Part shown: piece after piece, positions 10,653 through 22,347 of the stretch | Layout: the number at the start of each line of letters is the position of its first letter | How positions within the stretch are numbered: position 1 is the stretch's first letter | Source of the DNA: Armigeres subalbatus | Taxonomy: Eukaryota > Arthropoda > Insecta > Diptera > Culicidae | DNA length: 64,000 nt | Assembly: GCF_024139115.2 (NCBI RefSeq) | Contig: NC_085141.1 | Coordinates: 170,264,994-170,328,993, forward strand | Direction: 5' to 3' | Notes under the pieces: generated by a model | What the model was told of the DNA's origin: nothing | Seen by the model: the letters and a program-made list of their open reading frames with translations, nothing else | The model's database searches: none | Program-made: the position numbers and the translations under genes

Positions 10653-11604
10653 TCTCTGGAAGTGGCCGATCTTCAAGTGGCTAGGCTATCAGCACACACG
10701 AGACCGTTTGCACATATGGGGGTCGATTATTTTGGTCCAATAGAGGTAATTGTGGGTAGAAGGGTAAAAAAAGGTGGGGGGTCTACTGACTTGTTTGACG
10801 ATAAGGGCCATCCATATCGAGGTAGCTCATTCCTTAACGACAAGTTCCTGCATAATGGCGTTGAGGAACTTCATCGCACGAAGAGGTACGCCAGTTAGCT
10901 TCTACAGCGATAGGGGCACAAATTTTGTAGGTGCCAACCGAACGCTGCAGGAGCTCTACCAGGCAGTTGATCGGAATCAGCTGATGCGGGAGTTCGTCAC
11001 TTCGTCTACATCGTGGCAGTTCAACCCACCAGCGTCGCCCCACATGGGAGGAAGTTGGGAGCGGCTCGTACAGTCGGTCAAACGGAACCTGGCCGAAATC
11101 CTGCGCGCACGGCGACCAAATGACGAGGAACTGAGGAATGCACTGACAGAGGTAGAGGGTGTGCTCAACACGCGTCCTCTTACTCACGTGCCAATCGATG
11201 ACGAAGCAGCACCAGCCCTTACGCCCAACCATTTTCTTCTGGGCTCTTCGGATGGTTCGAAGCCGTTGACATTCGTAGACGCGAACACTGCGGCATTGCG
11301 ACGAGGACATCCGACTTCCCAATGGTTGGCGAATCTCTTCTGGAAACGCTGGGTTCGGGACTACCTTCCCGACATAACACGACGTACGAAGTGGCACGAG
11401 AAGGCAAAACCTCTTGAGGAAGGTGACATTGTAGTCATCGTGGATCATGAGCATCCCAGAAACTGTTGGCCCAAGGGACGGGTCATCGGAGTGGTAACTA
11501 GTGGAGGGCAAACTCGCAGGGCTACCGTTCAAACAGTGAGCGGAATCTACGAGCGATCTACCGTTAACCTGGCGGTGTTGGACGTACGGCGCGACGCAGA
11601 GTAA
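10653..11604 (+). pseudogene. BEL/Pao integrase catalytic core and C-terminal domain
   Basis: The first part (10653 to about 10770) reads in the same frame as the upstream RT and includes VDYFGP with the first catalytic Asp near 10722. At an A7 run (10766-10772) next to a G6 run (10776-10781) the coding frame moves by +1. The new frame, open to TAA after 11601, gives the second Asp in YSDRGTNF (about 10901) and the Glu in GGSWERLVQSVKR (about 11055), then a C-terminal region rich in Trp and basic residues. The enzyme would insert the cDNA into chromosomal DNA. The break lies in adjacent homopolymers and so could be a sequencing error. Confidence 0.88.
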
Positions 11605-11642
11605 GCGGAACCGAAGAACCCGGTTCGCGTACCGGGGAGGAG

Positions 11643-12143
11643 TGTGACGTCTCGGACAGTGCGCACCTACCACCTCAACACCTTGCTGCGACTAACGTCG
11701 ATACAACTGACGTACAGATCTATTGCTTTAACGAATGATGTTTGCATCTACTGGAGAGAGAGCAGCGATGAAAGCCAGAAAAAAGTGCAAATTCATCAAC
11801 ACGTGAACTGTTAGCTGCGAAATTGCGATAAATCAACTTAATATTAGAATATTATTACCACTCTTAGATAATACGTTAATCAATTGTGCCACCGAACAAG
11901 TTAATAACCGCTGGTTTCCAACCCTAATACCTGGTGCATGAATTGATTGTTCCACAATTTTCTATCCTACGAAGTGATTCTTAATGTTTAAAAGGCTGAA
12001 TCTAAGTTAGCAGGAGGCTTGATACAACCGAGTTGTGGTAGAAGAAATAGGAGGCACTAAACGAAATTTTAACTATCCGCTAACTCCCTGTGGTGGTTCA
12101 ATATTTCGGAAGACATCCCCTCACGTTGGCAAGGCCATCCATA
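11643..12143 (+). repeat. 3' LTR of the BEL/Pao element
   Basis: 501 bp, identical to 4874-5373 except for one extra C near 11921. It is followed at once by CTGCC (12144-12148), the second copy of the target site. Confidence 0.95.
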
Positions 12144-12148
12144 CTGCC

Positions 12149-13027
12149 CGATATGAGAGTCTGATATAAATACAATTCAAACATAATTACGTTTGTGGTA
12201 CAATCTCTCTAGATAAAAATGAGTTTGAATTTCCTTTGAGGCAATATAACTCACGAACGGGTTGACCGATTTGTACGGGTTTCTCATTAATCGATTCGTC
12301 TTGAGGACTGCTGTGTTATAAAATATCACTAAATTTTGAGGAGAAAGTTGAGAAATTGTGAAAATACAATTTTGATGCGAGTGGTAAGGAAACCCAATAC
12401 GATCGCGCTAAAAATGATCTAGAGTGCGGCGCTGAATGAACTCAACAATTGACAGTAAGAATGCAAAATATAGTTGACTCTGTAAATCTCGATGTTCTAT
12501 ATCTCGATATCTCTCCCTATGTCGATGGTTTCCTCGGTCCCTTCAATCTACATACATTTTGGCTTTCTACATCTCGATAACTTCCCTATCTTGAAATCTT
12601 TCTATCCCGATGTGTTGTAATCGTATTTTGTTCTGGATTCACTCTCCTTATGTCGATATGTTCAAATTTTTAGGCTACTAGACCATATTTGGACGATAAC
12701 AATACAGATCAACAATAAGCAATGATATTTGTTTTGTTGTCGTTTTTCATAGCAACATGCTGTTTTGGATCTAGTACCCATTTAAATTTTCCTTCCATTC
12801 CTCGATCTCTCCCTATCTCGATGGTCCCTTCAATATCGAGATGTGGAGAGCGACTGAAGTATAATCCCGAGCAAGGTCGGGTACGTTCAACTAGTTTTTA
12901 TTGCGAAAGTACCGAAAAATAATCTATTAAATCCCAAAAAATATCTGATATTGGATACGAAATCGAGAAAGCACAATAAAATAGGCGTAATTAAGTTTAG
13001 CCGAAATATCTCACCGTAATGCTACGT
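12149..13027. other. Unassigned DNA with repeated TCTCGAT motifs
   Basis: No gene. Between about 12485 and 12845 the motif (A/T)TCTCGAT(A/G) or TATCTCGATATCTCTCC recurs at irregular spacing, with TCGATGGTTTCC-like blocks near 12520 and 12815. It looks like a decayed internally repetitive element. A short palindrome, CCCGAGCAAGGTCGGGTAC, lies near 12865. Confidence 0.45.
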
Positions 13028-13185
13028 TTTGAAAGGGCAAGTGAATTGAACAGCTTAGTTTAATGCAATTTACTTGCCAAGAGTTGAACATGTTCAACTT
13101 ACTGTCCGTTCAAGTGAGTTGAGCGAAGGTGTTTGGACGCGTTTAATCCAAGCGACTTGTTCAATTCACTTTCCATGTCTAAATG
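13028..13185. repeat. Short palindromic repeat (MITE-like)
   Basis: GAAAG..AAGTGAATTGAACA near 13030 is answered by TTGTTCAATTCACTTTCC near 13165. The centre contains the perfect 18 bp palindrome AGTTGAACATGTTCAACT. No TSD could be fixed. Confidence 0.45.
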
Positions 13186-13381
13186 TAACCAAATAATCAT
13201 AACCATTATGATAAGCGTAACATAACAAAACGAAATCGGATGAGTGTCATCTTCATGGCTTTCCACTCAAGATACATATTCATTCAATCAATGGTGGGCA
13301 GCAAAAAGTTTTCAATTAATAATAAGTTGCAACGCAGGTGTTAAGTTCCAGTAAAATTTAGGACATCGAAGAGGAAGAAGA

Positions 13382-13726
13382 ATGATGCATTGGAATAATA
13401 TCGATAATATTCAGAAAGAATTAATCAAATTTCTTGCTGAAGAAAATGATAGAAATGTTTACAGTGGAACAATCATTTTAATGTTTGCGGAACGGCTTTC
13501 ACAGTTTGAACGATTGAAGCAAAGGTGTAGTTTGTCTGCTTTGCACTGCTTCATCGAAATATTTACAGTAGTGTTTGCATTTAACAAAGTCGATATTTTG
13601 CATTTAACAAAGGTGATAATCGATTTATTGAAAAATGTATGGACATCCCCACACTGTAAAATGTCATCGAACAACTGTATGACTACTCACCGGAAGATGG
13701 CAGGAGGGTTTTCCAGCACAAGCTAG
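13382..13726 (+). CDS. Unrecognised ORF, possibly a decayed coding fragment
   Basis: A 114-residue frame with a genuine ATG (ATGATG at 13382). I do not recognise the family. The middle (LSQFERLKQRC..LHCFIEIFTVVFAFNKVDILHLTKVIIDLL) has the amphipathic, leucine-rich look of a helical protein. The tail after about residue 95 does not. In another frame from about 13670 the sequence becomes protein-like instead (QLYDYSPEDGRRVFQHKLEK), and further open sequence follows a stop near 13760. This pattern fits a frameshifted remnant of a longer protein, but it may be chance. No introns, start context or neighbours support a live gene. Confidence 0.2.
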   Translation: MMHWNNIDNIQKELIKFLAEENDRNVYSGTIILMFAERLSQFERLKQRCSLSALHCFIEIFTVVFAFNKVDILHLTKVIIDLLKNVWTSPHCKMSSNNCMTTHRKMAGGFSSTS

Positions 13727-13740
13727 AAAAAAACATGTTT

Positions 13741-15555
13741 AGATTCCTCTTTGCTCGCTAGATGATGTTGTTATCACCGGCAAATTGTTCGCCATTTCGT
13801 TGTATGGAAAACTCGAAGTGACCCATATTGTTAATATAATATATTTGATCATATCTACTGTAGAATTAAAAAAAAAAGTCGCTGTAGTCGTCAAAGTGAT
13901 TGCGCCCCCGACGTGAAGCTGGCGGAATTGATTTGCAGCCGGAGGTCTTTGTAGAACAAAAGCGTTTAAAGTTCCATACACTAGAATGCTTAAACTAGGG
14001 AAGGGTTCGGCCATTGCAAAAATACACTCGATTCTTTTTTTACACGGGGAATGCATGCATAAAAGCAGTATCGGGTCTTATTCTTATTCCCAGGCAATCG
14101 ATTGTCCAGTATTCTTGAAGACCAGAAAAAAAAGATTTTTGCAAACTCCCTAAAACGGCCTAACCCCCTAAAAAATATGCCGAATATTTCCTGACGTAGT
14201 TACAACGTATGGTCGCTGATTGCGTAACAATATAAAGCATGAGCAAATGAAATGCAGAATAAATTACTCCAAATATTCAACTAGACATGGAACGCAGGTT
14301 TTTAAAACGGTAATAAATGAAAGCAAAAGTGCAGCGCATAATGCACAAATCATGAATTTTCATAAAGGTAAAACATAAGCAGTAATTAGCTGCAGAAAAT
14401 ATTATTCCACAACGCACCCCTCTTACAAACAGATCGAGAAACACACGCCGGAATTCCAAACAGATTGCATCGACCATCACCCGGGGGCGGCGATCAAGCA
14501 CATCGCGCATTGATCCACAAACCTTCAAATTGTTGCGCAACCTCGATAGGTTCAATCCTCGGGTATTGCGCTTCGCACGGGTACGATACCAGAGACTATG
14601 TTTAAAATATACGAAACTTTCGCCACTTCGAAAATCTGAAGAAGAAAAAACGGCGGCATCGTGTCGGTGACCGAAAAAAGAGCTAGAAGATGGTTCAATT
14701 GCTTTATACTGGTTAATGATGGATGAATGGATGTTGATTATTGGGTGGAAAAAATTTCTCCAAACCGAATGGGTGCGTAATGCGTCCTCTGTGTCTTCGG
14801 TGGCAGAGCAGGATCGTTCATAATGCTTTGTGGAAAGAAGATATCTTTGAACTCAGCAATTAAGTTATTATTGTACGGTTTGTTTCTTTCTCGACGAACT
14901 TGGTAGGAGCCGCGCAGTTTGGTGCACTTAATTTCCATTTAGCTGCAGTAAAGTCATTTTAGTAAATGGTCTGAAACGAGGTTTTTCTGATTTCCTCACA
15001 GTTATACTATCTTGTGAAACTATGAAAAGCAACTTTGTTATGAACGACTAACAAAAACAGTACATTTATTAGTTAAAACTGTATACTGTATCATCGATCT
15101 ACTTAAAATAGGGGTTGGATCAGAACACACAAACACACCCTATGCCTATAAGAACATTACTAATGAGAAGCTTTAACTACAGCTATTCAATGAAGGCTTA
15201 ATAATATCCACTTGAGATTCCACAGAACTTCGATTCCTTTCACCCGAAGAACCCGGTAAGAAAACATTTTTGTAGATATTTGATTGATCAAACCAAACAA
15301 AAAACATAACTTTATGATAGGTTACATACTTTATTGTTATTTCAAAACATTTTTCTCGAGATAAAAGCACTTTATTGCAGCTAATTGGTACGCATTTCGT
15401 ATTATAATTGTTAACTTTTTGCTTCTATTGCCTTTTCGATCTACAATTTGGGAAAATAAGCTGTTGGCTCATCTCAGCAGGGAGGCCTTCAAGCAACTAT
15501 TTGGTAAGCAATAAATACATACAATTTTCGCACACTTTTTAATAAAATAAGTCAA
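13741..15555. other. Unassigned intergenic DNA
   Basis: No recognisable gene or mobile element. Minus-strand frames at 14277-14555 and 14738-14938 show no domain. A stretch at 14400-14580 is GC-richer than its surroundings (CACCCGGGGGCGGCGATC), but nothing in it identifies a function. Confidence 0.4.
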
Positions 15556-16158
15556 TCTTCTTCTTCTTCATTGGCATTGCATTCCTCACTGGGACATAGC
15601 TGCCTCGCAGCTTAGTATTTATTAAACACTTCCGCAGTTATTACCTGCGATGTCTCAAAGCCAAGTTCTTCTTCTTCTTCTTCTTATTGGCATTACATCC
15701 CCACACTGGGACAGAGCCGCCTCGTAGCTTATTGTTCATTAAGCACTTCCACAGTTATTAACTACGAGGTTTCTAAGCCAGGTTACCATTTTTGCATTCG
15801 TATATCATGAGGCTAGCACGATGATACTTTTATGCCCAGGGAAGTCGAGACAATTTCCAATCCGAAAATTGCCTAGACCGGCACCGGGAATCGAACCCAG
15901 CCACCCTCAGCATGGTATTGCTTTGTAGCCGCGCGTCTTACCGCACGGCTAAGGAGGGCCCCCTCTAAGCCAAGTTATTATCTGTGTATTCTATTCGTTC
16001 ATCATGAGGCTAACACGATGATGCATTTATGTCCAGAGAAGTCGTGAAAATATCCAACCCGATAATTTCCTAGATAAGAACGGGAATCGAACCCGGTCAC
16101 GTTCAGCATGGCTTTGCTTTGTAGCCGCCCATCATACCGCACGGCTAAGGAGGGCCCC
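15556..16158 (-). mobile_element. Older Feilai-type SINE, split by a younger copy
   Basis: An old SINE on the minus strand. Its tail and body half is 15556-15667 and its tRNA-head half is 15977-16158 (B-box GGTTCGATTCC on the minus strand, head ending at GGAGGGCCCC). The halves join cleanly once the insertion at 15668-15962 and its target duplication are removed. It is clearly more diverged than the inserted copy. Confidence 0.85.
15668..15962 (-). mobile_element. Feilai-type SINE nested in an older copy
   Basis: Nearly full-length minus-strand copy: (CTT)n tail at 15668 and tRNA-like head ending GGAGGGCCCC at about 15962. A TSD of CTC(A/T)AAGCCAAGTT, 14 bp with one mismatch, flanks it at 15654-15667 and 15963-15976. 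The target is the internal AAGCCAAGTT of an older SINE of the same family. Confidence 0.92.
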
Positions 16159-19077
16159 TATAACTAAGTAAATTCATTGCGGCAAACAAACCTATTTTAC
16201 AGAATATAAATCAATCGTACTGTAGCGACCTTCCAAGTCCAAACCCATTCCGTCAAAGCTACTGCCGAATCGAATACGTGCTGGAAAACACGACCAACCA
16301 ATTGGTTCCATCACTATTGGCCTTCGGAGAAATAAAATGCACCATTAACATTGGGGCCACATGAATCAGAGCTATATGTTCTTCACCGCAATGTTGCTAC
16401 ATATGAATAATTAGTCGGAAAACATGGATTAAATAGCATACGCATTGCTTATAACATTATTGGTGGAAGCGCAACTAACTTCTGGTTGAAGGTTTAAGTT
16501 TCTTAATCATCTATCGACCCCTTAAAAAGCAGCCGCGCTTACTCCGATGCCGCTACGCTCTTTCTCTCTGACTAGGTGTTAATGGGTGGCACATAATAGC
16601 TGGCAAGTAACGTGAGAGAATTGATTGGCCAACATGCACATTTTTTCCCTTGAAATCAAGTTGAATGTCTAGGTCGCAAGATTAAATCACATTGTGTACT
16701 AAATGCATCTTAACGCATCATGGAAACTAAATCATGCAAAACAAAATGCAACATGTTCAGAGGTAAGATGCATTTCTAACATGCATCCGGTGTCCAGTTG
16801 TTAGCACTTTTTAGGTTTATATTTCATGGAGGAAATCTTTTTCAAAATATTCGTCTGCTCGTGTTCTGTTTATCTGATGGTAGCTGACATGCTTCTGGTA
16901 AGCGATATTTTAACCTTTTATGGTTCGACGCGATTTTGCCAAGTTAAGGGGATAGGTTTCAAAGATCGCAATTATGCAACGTTAAGGTTACATTGCCTCA
17001 CGGTAAATGCATCTTTATAAATAAATGCGCTATATCTAGTGATGTGCCGTAACTTCAACTCAATGATGGTTCTGGTTTGTCACAGACCATGCAATAAGGA
17101 ACTGTGTGAACTACAGTCAGTAAATTGCTCAAGAGAGTAGATTGGATTACGCTTGAAGGAGTGCATCATATAGCATGGAACCGCAAGCCAAAGTATATCT
17201 CCATCCGGAGGTGAATTTCAGATGGAAAATTGCTCGTTGCAGTATAGCATAGTTCGACAAAAAAAAGTCGAGAGTTTACGGTCATGGAATCGGACAAAAA
17301 ATCAGAATTGTTTTCCAGGATATTCTGCCCACAACAAGATTTTAATAAAATATCAAAACAAACCGTTTGGCAGCTATTTACCCATATTCTTTATAACGCA
17401 CGATAGAAACTTTCGGATGATCCGATTCATTCGAATCGTTCCTATATTTATTTTTGCTGGCGTAAACGAAAATGTGGATAAACTTTCATTCAAAAGCATA
17501 CTCTCCTTAGGAAGTAGTGATTATGGCATAATAATACGATTAAATCGGATTTTTCATTTTCGTAAGTAAATAAAAACAAAAATATTTAGTTAAATTAAAC
17601 AAAATAAGAATAATATAAATTAACTTCTTCGTATTTATTTCGAAAGTACTGTATAAATGAAGGTAATTTCCAAACATATAACCATTATTGGAATTTATAT
17701 CCGTTTTGTAACCTTCTTATTATGACATATGTTATACAAATAAAGTTTTAAAATTTAGCAGTTCATGGTCACATTGGTTCACATTCGGAATGATATTTTT
17801 TTACGAACAGTGTAATAATATGGCATTTCAATCAATTTGCTTGTTCGACTTGTTCAACAAATAGATGACGGCCTTGTTGTTAGCGACCACCACTTCGTCA
17901 GCGCAAGGAAAGAGATCTGATGACTGTTGGTAAGCACCATACCTGCAATAACAAGTGTAATTCAGTGCGATCATCGCTACTGAAAGGCTCTCCGCGGGCT
18001 CGAGCACGGTCAGTTGGGTTGATGAAATATGACGAATTTACTTGCCACAACATCGCGCGCATTGCATTGTAGTGATGCAGACGACGATTTGAAAGCTCCC
18101 CCTTCAACGACATACTACTCCAACGCAATCTTCATCGGTCATCAGCCAAGGAAACGAGATGAAACAGCTGGCTTGCGTGCATTTTTCGTTGTCGTTGCTC
18201 ACTCCGATGAGCACATAATAAAACATCGGCACCTCCAGTGCAATCCGCGCGCGTGGTCAAAGACTTTTCAACATTACGTCACCGATGTGCTAATGGATCT
18301 CGCGGTGCCGATGGAAAGCATGTCTTCTTCATCTGCCACGCGTTTGATCTCTAACTTTCGGTCGATTATAATACATAAATACATATTTTTGCGCTTTTTG
18401 ACCTGGATTGCAAAATGGTCTGCGAAATGTCGGTATCGAATCTTCCATAAGTAAGTGTATACATTTTTTGGGTTATAAGATGTGTTTTTTTCTTAGCGAA
18501 ATTACTGGATTTTGAAATCCTTTATTCTTCTTCAATGGCTCTATATTTCAACCGGATTTTTATCCTGTTTTTTCTTAAAAATAATTAGAACATTATTAGC
18601 ATTTTCACAGCTTTTCGATGCCTTCTGTTGCATGAATATGCAGGGTAACTGTTCTAGTTCATTATTTCATTGCTCCCTGGCTGGTCCTAACATCTAAATA
18701 ATAAAAAACAATTTGGTCTTGTTCCTTATTTTTGTGATTTTTTAGCAGTGAACACTGATATGAGATGAACTTGTTCCAGTGAGATGGAAATAGGAACAAT
18801 TTTCCTATCTTATGTGGCAAGCATAATTGATATGAAAACCTCAGAGAGTCGAAAATGTTTCCCATCTTAGGATTGGCAATGTCATGCAGCTTTAGATCGC
18901 AAAGCTAACCCGCCCAGTTAGTCATCACAAAATTGTACCACAATTATATCAATATGTGTTACAAATAACAATATCTGGAATAATTTTATTATACATTTTT
19001 TTAAATGAAAAATTCATGATCGTCCTAAGAAAATTATAAGAATATGTGGTATAGTTAATACGAATAGCATTAATAGC
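16159..19077. other. Unassigned intergenic DNA
   Basis: About 2.9 kb without a gene that I can support. Frames at 17222-17569, 18029-18454 and 17898-18128 (minus) lack recognisable domains and overlap on opposite strands. Most of it is AT-rich. A somewhat GC-richer patch at about 18000-18320 could be unique sequence. Confidence 0.4.
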
Positions 19078-20554
19078 AATAATCATTTTCGGCAGTCACC
19101 AGTGAGCCCAAGTACACAAATTCTTCTACCACCTCGATATCGTCCCCACCGATGGAAACTCGCGGTGGGTGGCTCACTTTTTCTTCTTTTGAACCTCTTC
19201 CTATCATGTACTTCGTCTTCGACGTGTTGATGACTAGTTCGATCCGCTTAGCTTCCCTCTTCATTCTGATGTAGGCTTCCCCTATCTTCTCAAAGTTACG
19301 TGCCATAATATCTATGTCGTCGGCGAAGCCAAATAGCTGGACGGACTTATTGAAAATTGTACCACTCGTGTTAATCCCTGCTCTCCGTATTACCCCTTCC
19401 AAAGCGATGTTGAATAGCAGACACGAAAGACCATCACCTTGTCGTAACCCTCTGCGTGTCGAAGGGACTCGAGAATGTCCCTGAAACTCGAACTACACAC
19501 ATCATCCGATCCATCGTCGCTCTGATCAACCGTGTCAGTTTATTCGGAAAACCGTGTTCATGCATTAGCTGCCATAGCTGGTCCCGATCGATTGTATCAT
19601 ATGCGGCTTTAAAGTCGATGAATAGTTGATGTGTGGGCACGTTGTATTCGCGGCATTTCTGCAGTACTTGGCGAATGGCGAACACCTGGTTCGTGATGGA
19701 GTGTTCACCCATAAAACCCGCCTGGTACTGCCCCACGAAGTCCTTTGCAATTGGTGCTAGTTGACGGCTTAAAATTTGGGAGAGTACCTTGTAGGCGGCG
19801 TTCAACAATGTGATTGCGCGGTAGTTGCTACAATCCAACTTATCGCCCTTTTAGTAGATGGGACAAACGACACCTTCCATCCAGTCCTGCGGCTAAACTT
19901 TCTCCTCTCAAATCTTGGTAATGACCAAGTGCAGCGCTCTAGCCAGTGCCTCACCACCGTGTTCAAATAGCTCTCCTGGTAGTTGGTCAACCCCAGGAGC
20001 TTTGTTGTTCTTCAACCGGCCGATCTCCTCCTGGATTTTCGATATTCGTAGCCAATAAAATTATGTCCTGCGTGCGCTCTCCCAGGTCCATCATCATACC
20101 GCCATCTTCGTCTGCCACATCGCCATTCAGGTGTTCTTCGTAGTGCTGCCGCCACCTTTGCATCACCTCACGCTCGTTCGTAAGAAGGTTCCCGTTTATG
20201 TCCTTACACATGTCAGGCTGTGGCACATACCAGTCGTTTCTCTGATCCAGGGGCACCGTGCCAAGGGCAGCGGTTGCGGTGCTACCAATGGCGGATCGAA
20301 TATCTCTCCAGCCATCTTCATGAGACGCTGCGCCTAGCTGCTCTTCCGTTGGGAGTACCACTTCCAGCTGCTGCGCGTATCCTTGCGCTAGTCTACCGCC
20401 TTGTAGTTGTACACCGTCGAGAGTTTTGAGCGCAGGCATACTGCAACGAGGTAGTGCGGACGTTCGTGATGTTGGAGAAAAATTTACCATCGGTTAGAAC
20501 GTGGTCGATTTGGTTATCATTTTCTTGGTTAGGTGATCCCATGTGGTCTTGTGG
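19078..20554 (-). pseudogene. RTE-clade LINE fragment, endonuclease end plus RT
   Basis: Read on the minus strand. It starts with the endonuclease C-terminus (DNQIDHVLTDGKFF, near 20515) and runs through the linker (EDGWRDIRSAIGSTAT) and RT (NYRAITLLNAAYKVLSQIL, DFKAAYDTIDRDQLW, the catalytic FGFADDID near 19330). It stops at EEFVYLGSLVTAEND. It is close to the copy at 27280-29282. Compared with that copy it has a clean in-frame 237 bp deletion near 20229 and a frame break near 19440, and its 3' end is missing. Loss of the 3' end is unusual for LINEs, which normally lose their 5' end, so later deletion or rearrangement is likely. Confidence 0.88.
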
Positions 20555-20696
20555 CCTAGGGCTGAAAACCTCTCAAATAAAGACAAAAAAAAATCTTATA
20601 TAACTCTGTTACCATCTACTAGTCGAGAACTGAAGACTAAGTATTTAACATGATGAGTTATTAGGATAAAATGAAGTACTAAAACTACTTGTATTT

Positions 20697-21568
20697 AGGG
20701 CGGATTCGCCAGAAAAGGTGGGCGCACAGGAAGGTGAAGTTTCTGATAGACAAATCTCGAACAACGAGTTTTCCCATTAGTCCGTCAGAGTACTCTTCAA
20801 AATTGGCGAATGATTTGGTCACACAATAAACTTGGACGGTGGCTATTTTCAATATTTCCTAAAGTTTATGCGCGATCGTGGTTCAGAGGTGACGACTTAA
20901 GTCGAGGCTTCATTCGAACGATGTCGAGACTTATGTCCATTTACTATTCACTAAACACACATCTCTACAGAATAAACCTGGTCGATTGCAACCTATGTTG
21001 GTGCGGAGCTGGTTACGATGACATCGATCACGTAGTTTTATATTGCTCGGAAAATGACGCCTCCAGAGAGCAACTATTGGATACCCTTGTGGCCCGAGGT
21101 AAACAACCCTTTAGGGAAGTACGAGGTGTGTTAGGAAGATTGCGATGTGATCTACATGCAGGCCATCTATGCCTTTCTTTGCTAGGCTGAAATCAAAGTT
21201 TATTATTTCTTTTTTTCTCTTTCTCAGTTTTTTTTTCTAGTTCGATTCTGTTTGTCTGTACCGTGTACCACGAAGCTCTGGCCATCTGGAAGATACTCAC
21301 TGACGAACAAAAATCGAGCACGACGCCACGCAAGACCATTTTCAACGCCAAACGCGCAGCTGAAATAACCTAAACCCAAATCTATACCCCGTCCGTGCTG
21401 TATAAAGTAATTTTTAACCTCCAGTCGCCACGAGTATCATGGTCTGCCCTCTCCCAACTAACTGTTAGATAAGATGATATACATTGTTTAAAAATACCAT
21501 ACTTGAGAATTGCGGCTCCGCAAAGTGTCACACATGACTGAGCCTACCAAAAAATAAACTGGTTAAAA
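20697..21568 (+). mobile_element. 3' fragment of an I/LOA-group LINE
   Basis: Matches the 3' part of the element at 41636-45882, from the RNase H end (GTGGGCGCACAGGAAGGTGAAG) through the C-terminal CCHC-like tail and the 3' UTR ending GAGCCTACCAAA..ATAAACTGG. A TSD of AAAACTACTT(G/C)TATTT, 16 bp with one mismatch, lies at 20681-20696 and 21569-21584. It is a classic 5'-truncated target-primed insertion. The fragment 20810-21190 is open and reads ELGRWLFS-like, then CGAGYDDIDHVV, but encodes no catalytic domain. Confidence 0.88.
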
Positions 21569-22240
21569 AAAACTACTTCTATTTTTAATTACTTGGATGT
21601 CCTGTGCAACTCGGATAACCAATTTAAAGGCAACTTCCCGCTATTGTCTTTACATGTTGCCTGTTGATTATGGCTGACATCCTTTATTTCTTTGCTAAGC
21701 CGCTATGACCCTCTGATTTCTTTTATGGCAGAGAAGGTTGCAGCGTGGCGCTCGCGCTGCAGTAAGGGGCATGGCAGAACGTGGAATGCTATAGATGGAA
21801 ACGGAGACATCAGACCCAGCACTTTAAAGAAAAGAAACATCGCCTGGAAAAAGCGGAGTGTGAGGAGATAAAGCAGCTGTGCCGTTCTTAAAAAACACGC
21901 AAGTTCTATCAGAAGCTCAACGAATCCTGCAAAGGCTTCGTACCGCAAGCAGAGATGTGCAGGAATATAGAAGAGAGCATCAAGGAACACCTGAATGGCG
22001 CAGAGTAGGTGAAGGCTGCGGACATAGCTACGTCAGATAAGCGGATGATGGGAACCAACCTGCTTCCACCTTGAGGGAAGTTAAGGATGCCATCCAATAG
22101 CTAAAAAATAAAACAGCAGCTGGTAAAGATGGTATCGGAGATGAACTCATCACGATGGGCTCGGAAAAGCTCGCCCCTTGTCTACACAGGCTGATAGTCA
22201 GAATCTGGGAAACAGAACAGCTACCGAAGGAGTAGTAGAG

Positions 22241-22347
22241 CCCAAGCAGCACACGTGTTGTAGAGAAGTTAACGTAACTCATATACAACCAAATTTGGTA
22301 ACATTTGCGTTTCTGCAACAAAATCAGTGTGAATTGTGCTACTCGGG
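22241..22347. mobile_element. Small CCCAAG-ended MITE inside the dead RTE
   Basis: Ends are CCCAAGCAGCACACGTG and, reversed, CCCGAGTAGCACAATTC, an imperfect TIR of about 13-17 bp around a 107 bp element. It splits RTE coding homology between LPKE (about 22232) and the sequence after 22348. The TSD is too decayed to call. Confidence 0.55.

Larger units (their letters stand above)
4874..12143 (+). mobile_element. BEL/Pao LTR retrotransposon, full length (7.27 kb)
   Basis: A complete LTR element: 5' LTR 4874-5373, internal Gag-Pol, 3' LTR 11643-12143. A 5 bp TSD, CTGCC, occupies 4869-4873 and 12144-12148, and 5 bp is the usual size for BEL/Pao. Domain order is Gag, aspartic protease, reverse transcriptase, RNase H, integrase, which is the BEL/Pao order. 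The hallmarks are a DDGS-type protease, a DUF1759-like Gag region and a YVDD RT box. No envelope gene is present. The LTRs differ by one inserted C, so the insertion is young. Even so, the Pol frame has a frameshift near 8545, a stop at 10650 and a frameshift near 10770. This copy is therefore probably non-autonomous unless some lesions are sequencing errors. Confidence 0.95.

Noticed and set aside
15668..15962. Functional tRNA gene at the SINE head
   Set aside because: The head has A- and B-box-like parts but leads into a SINE body with an (AAG)n tail and TSD, and the same unit is dispersed in the window.
18029..18454. 141-residue plus-strand ORF
   Set aside because: No domain, overlap with an opposite-strand frame, and a composition shift inside the frame.
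20556..20600. Tiny LINE 3' tail (GGGCTGAAAACCTCTCAAAT plus A-rich end)
   Set aside because: It resembles a LINE tail but is too short to assign, and no TSD or body is attached.
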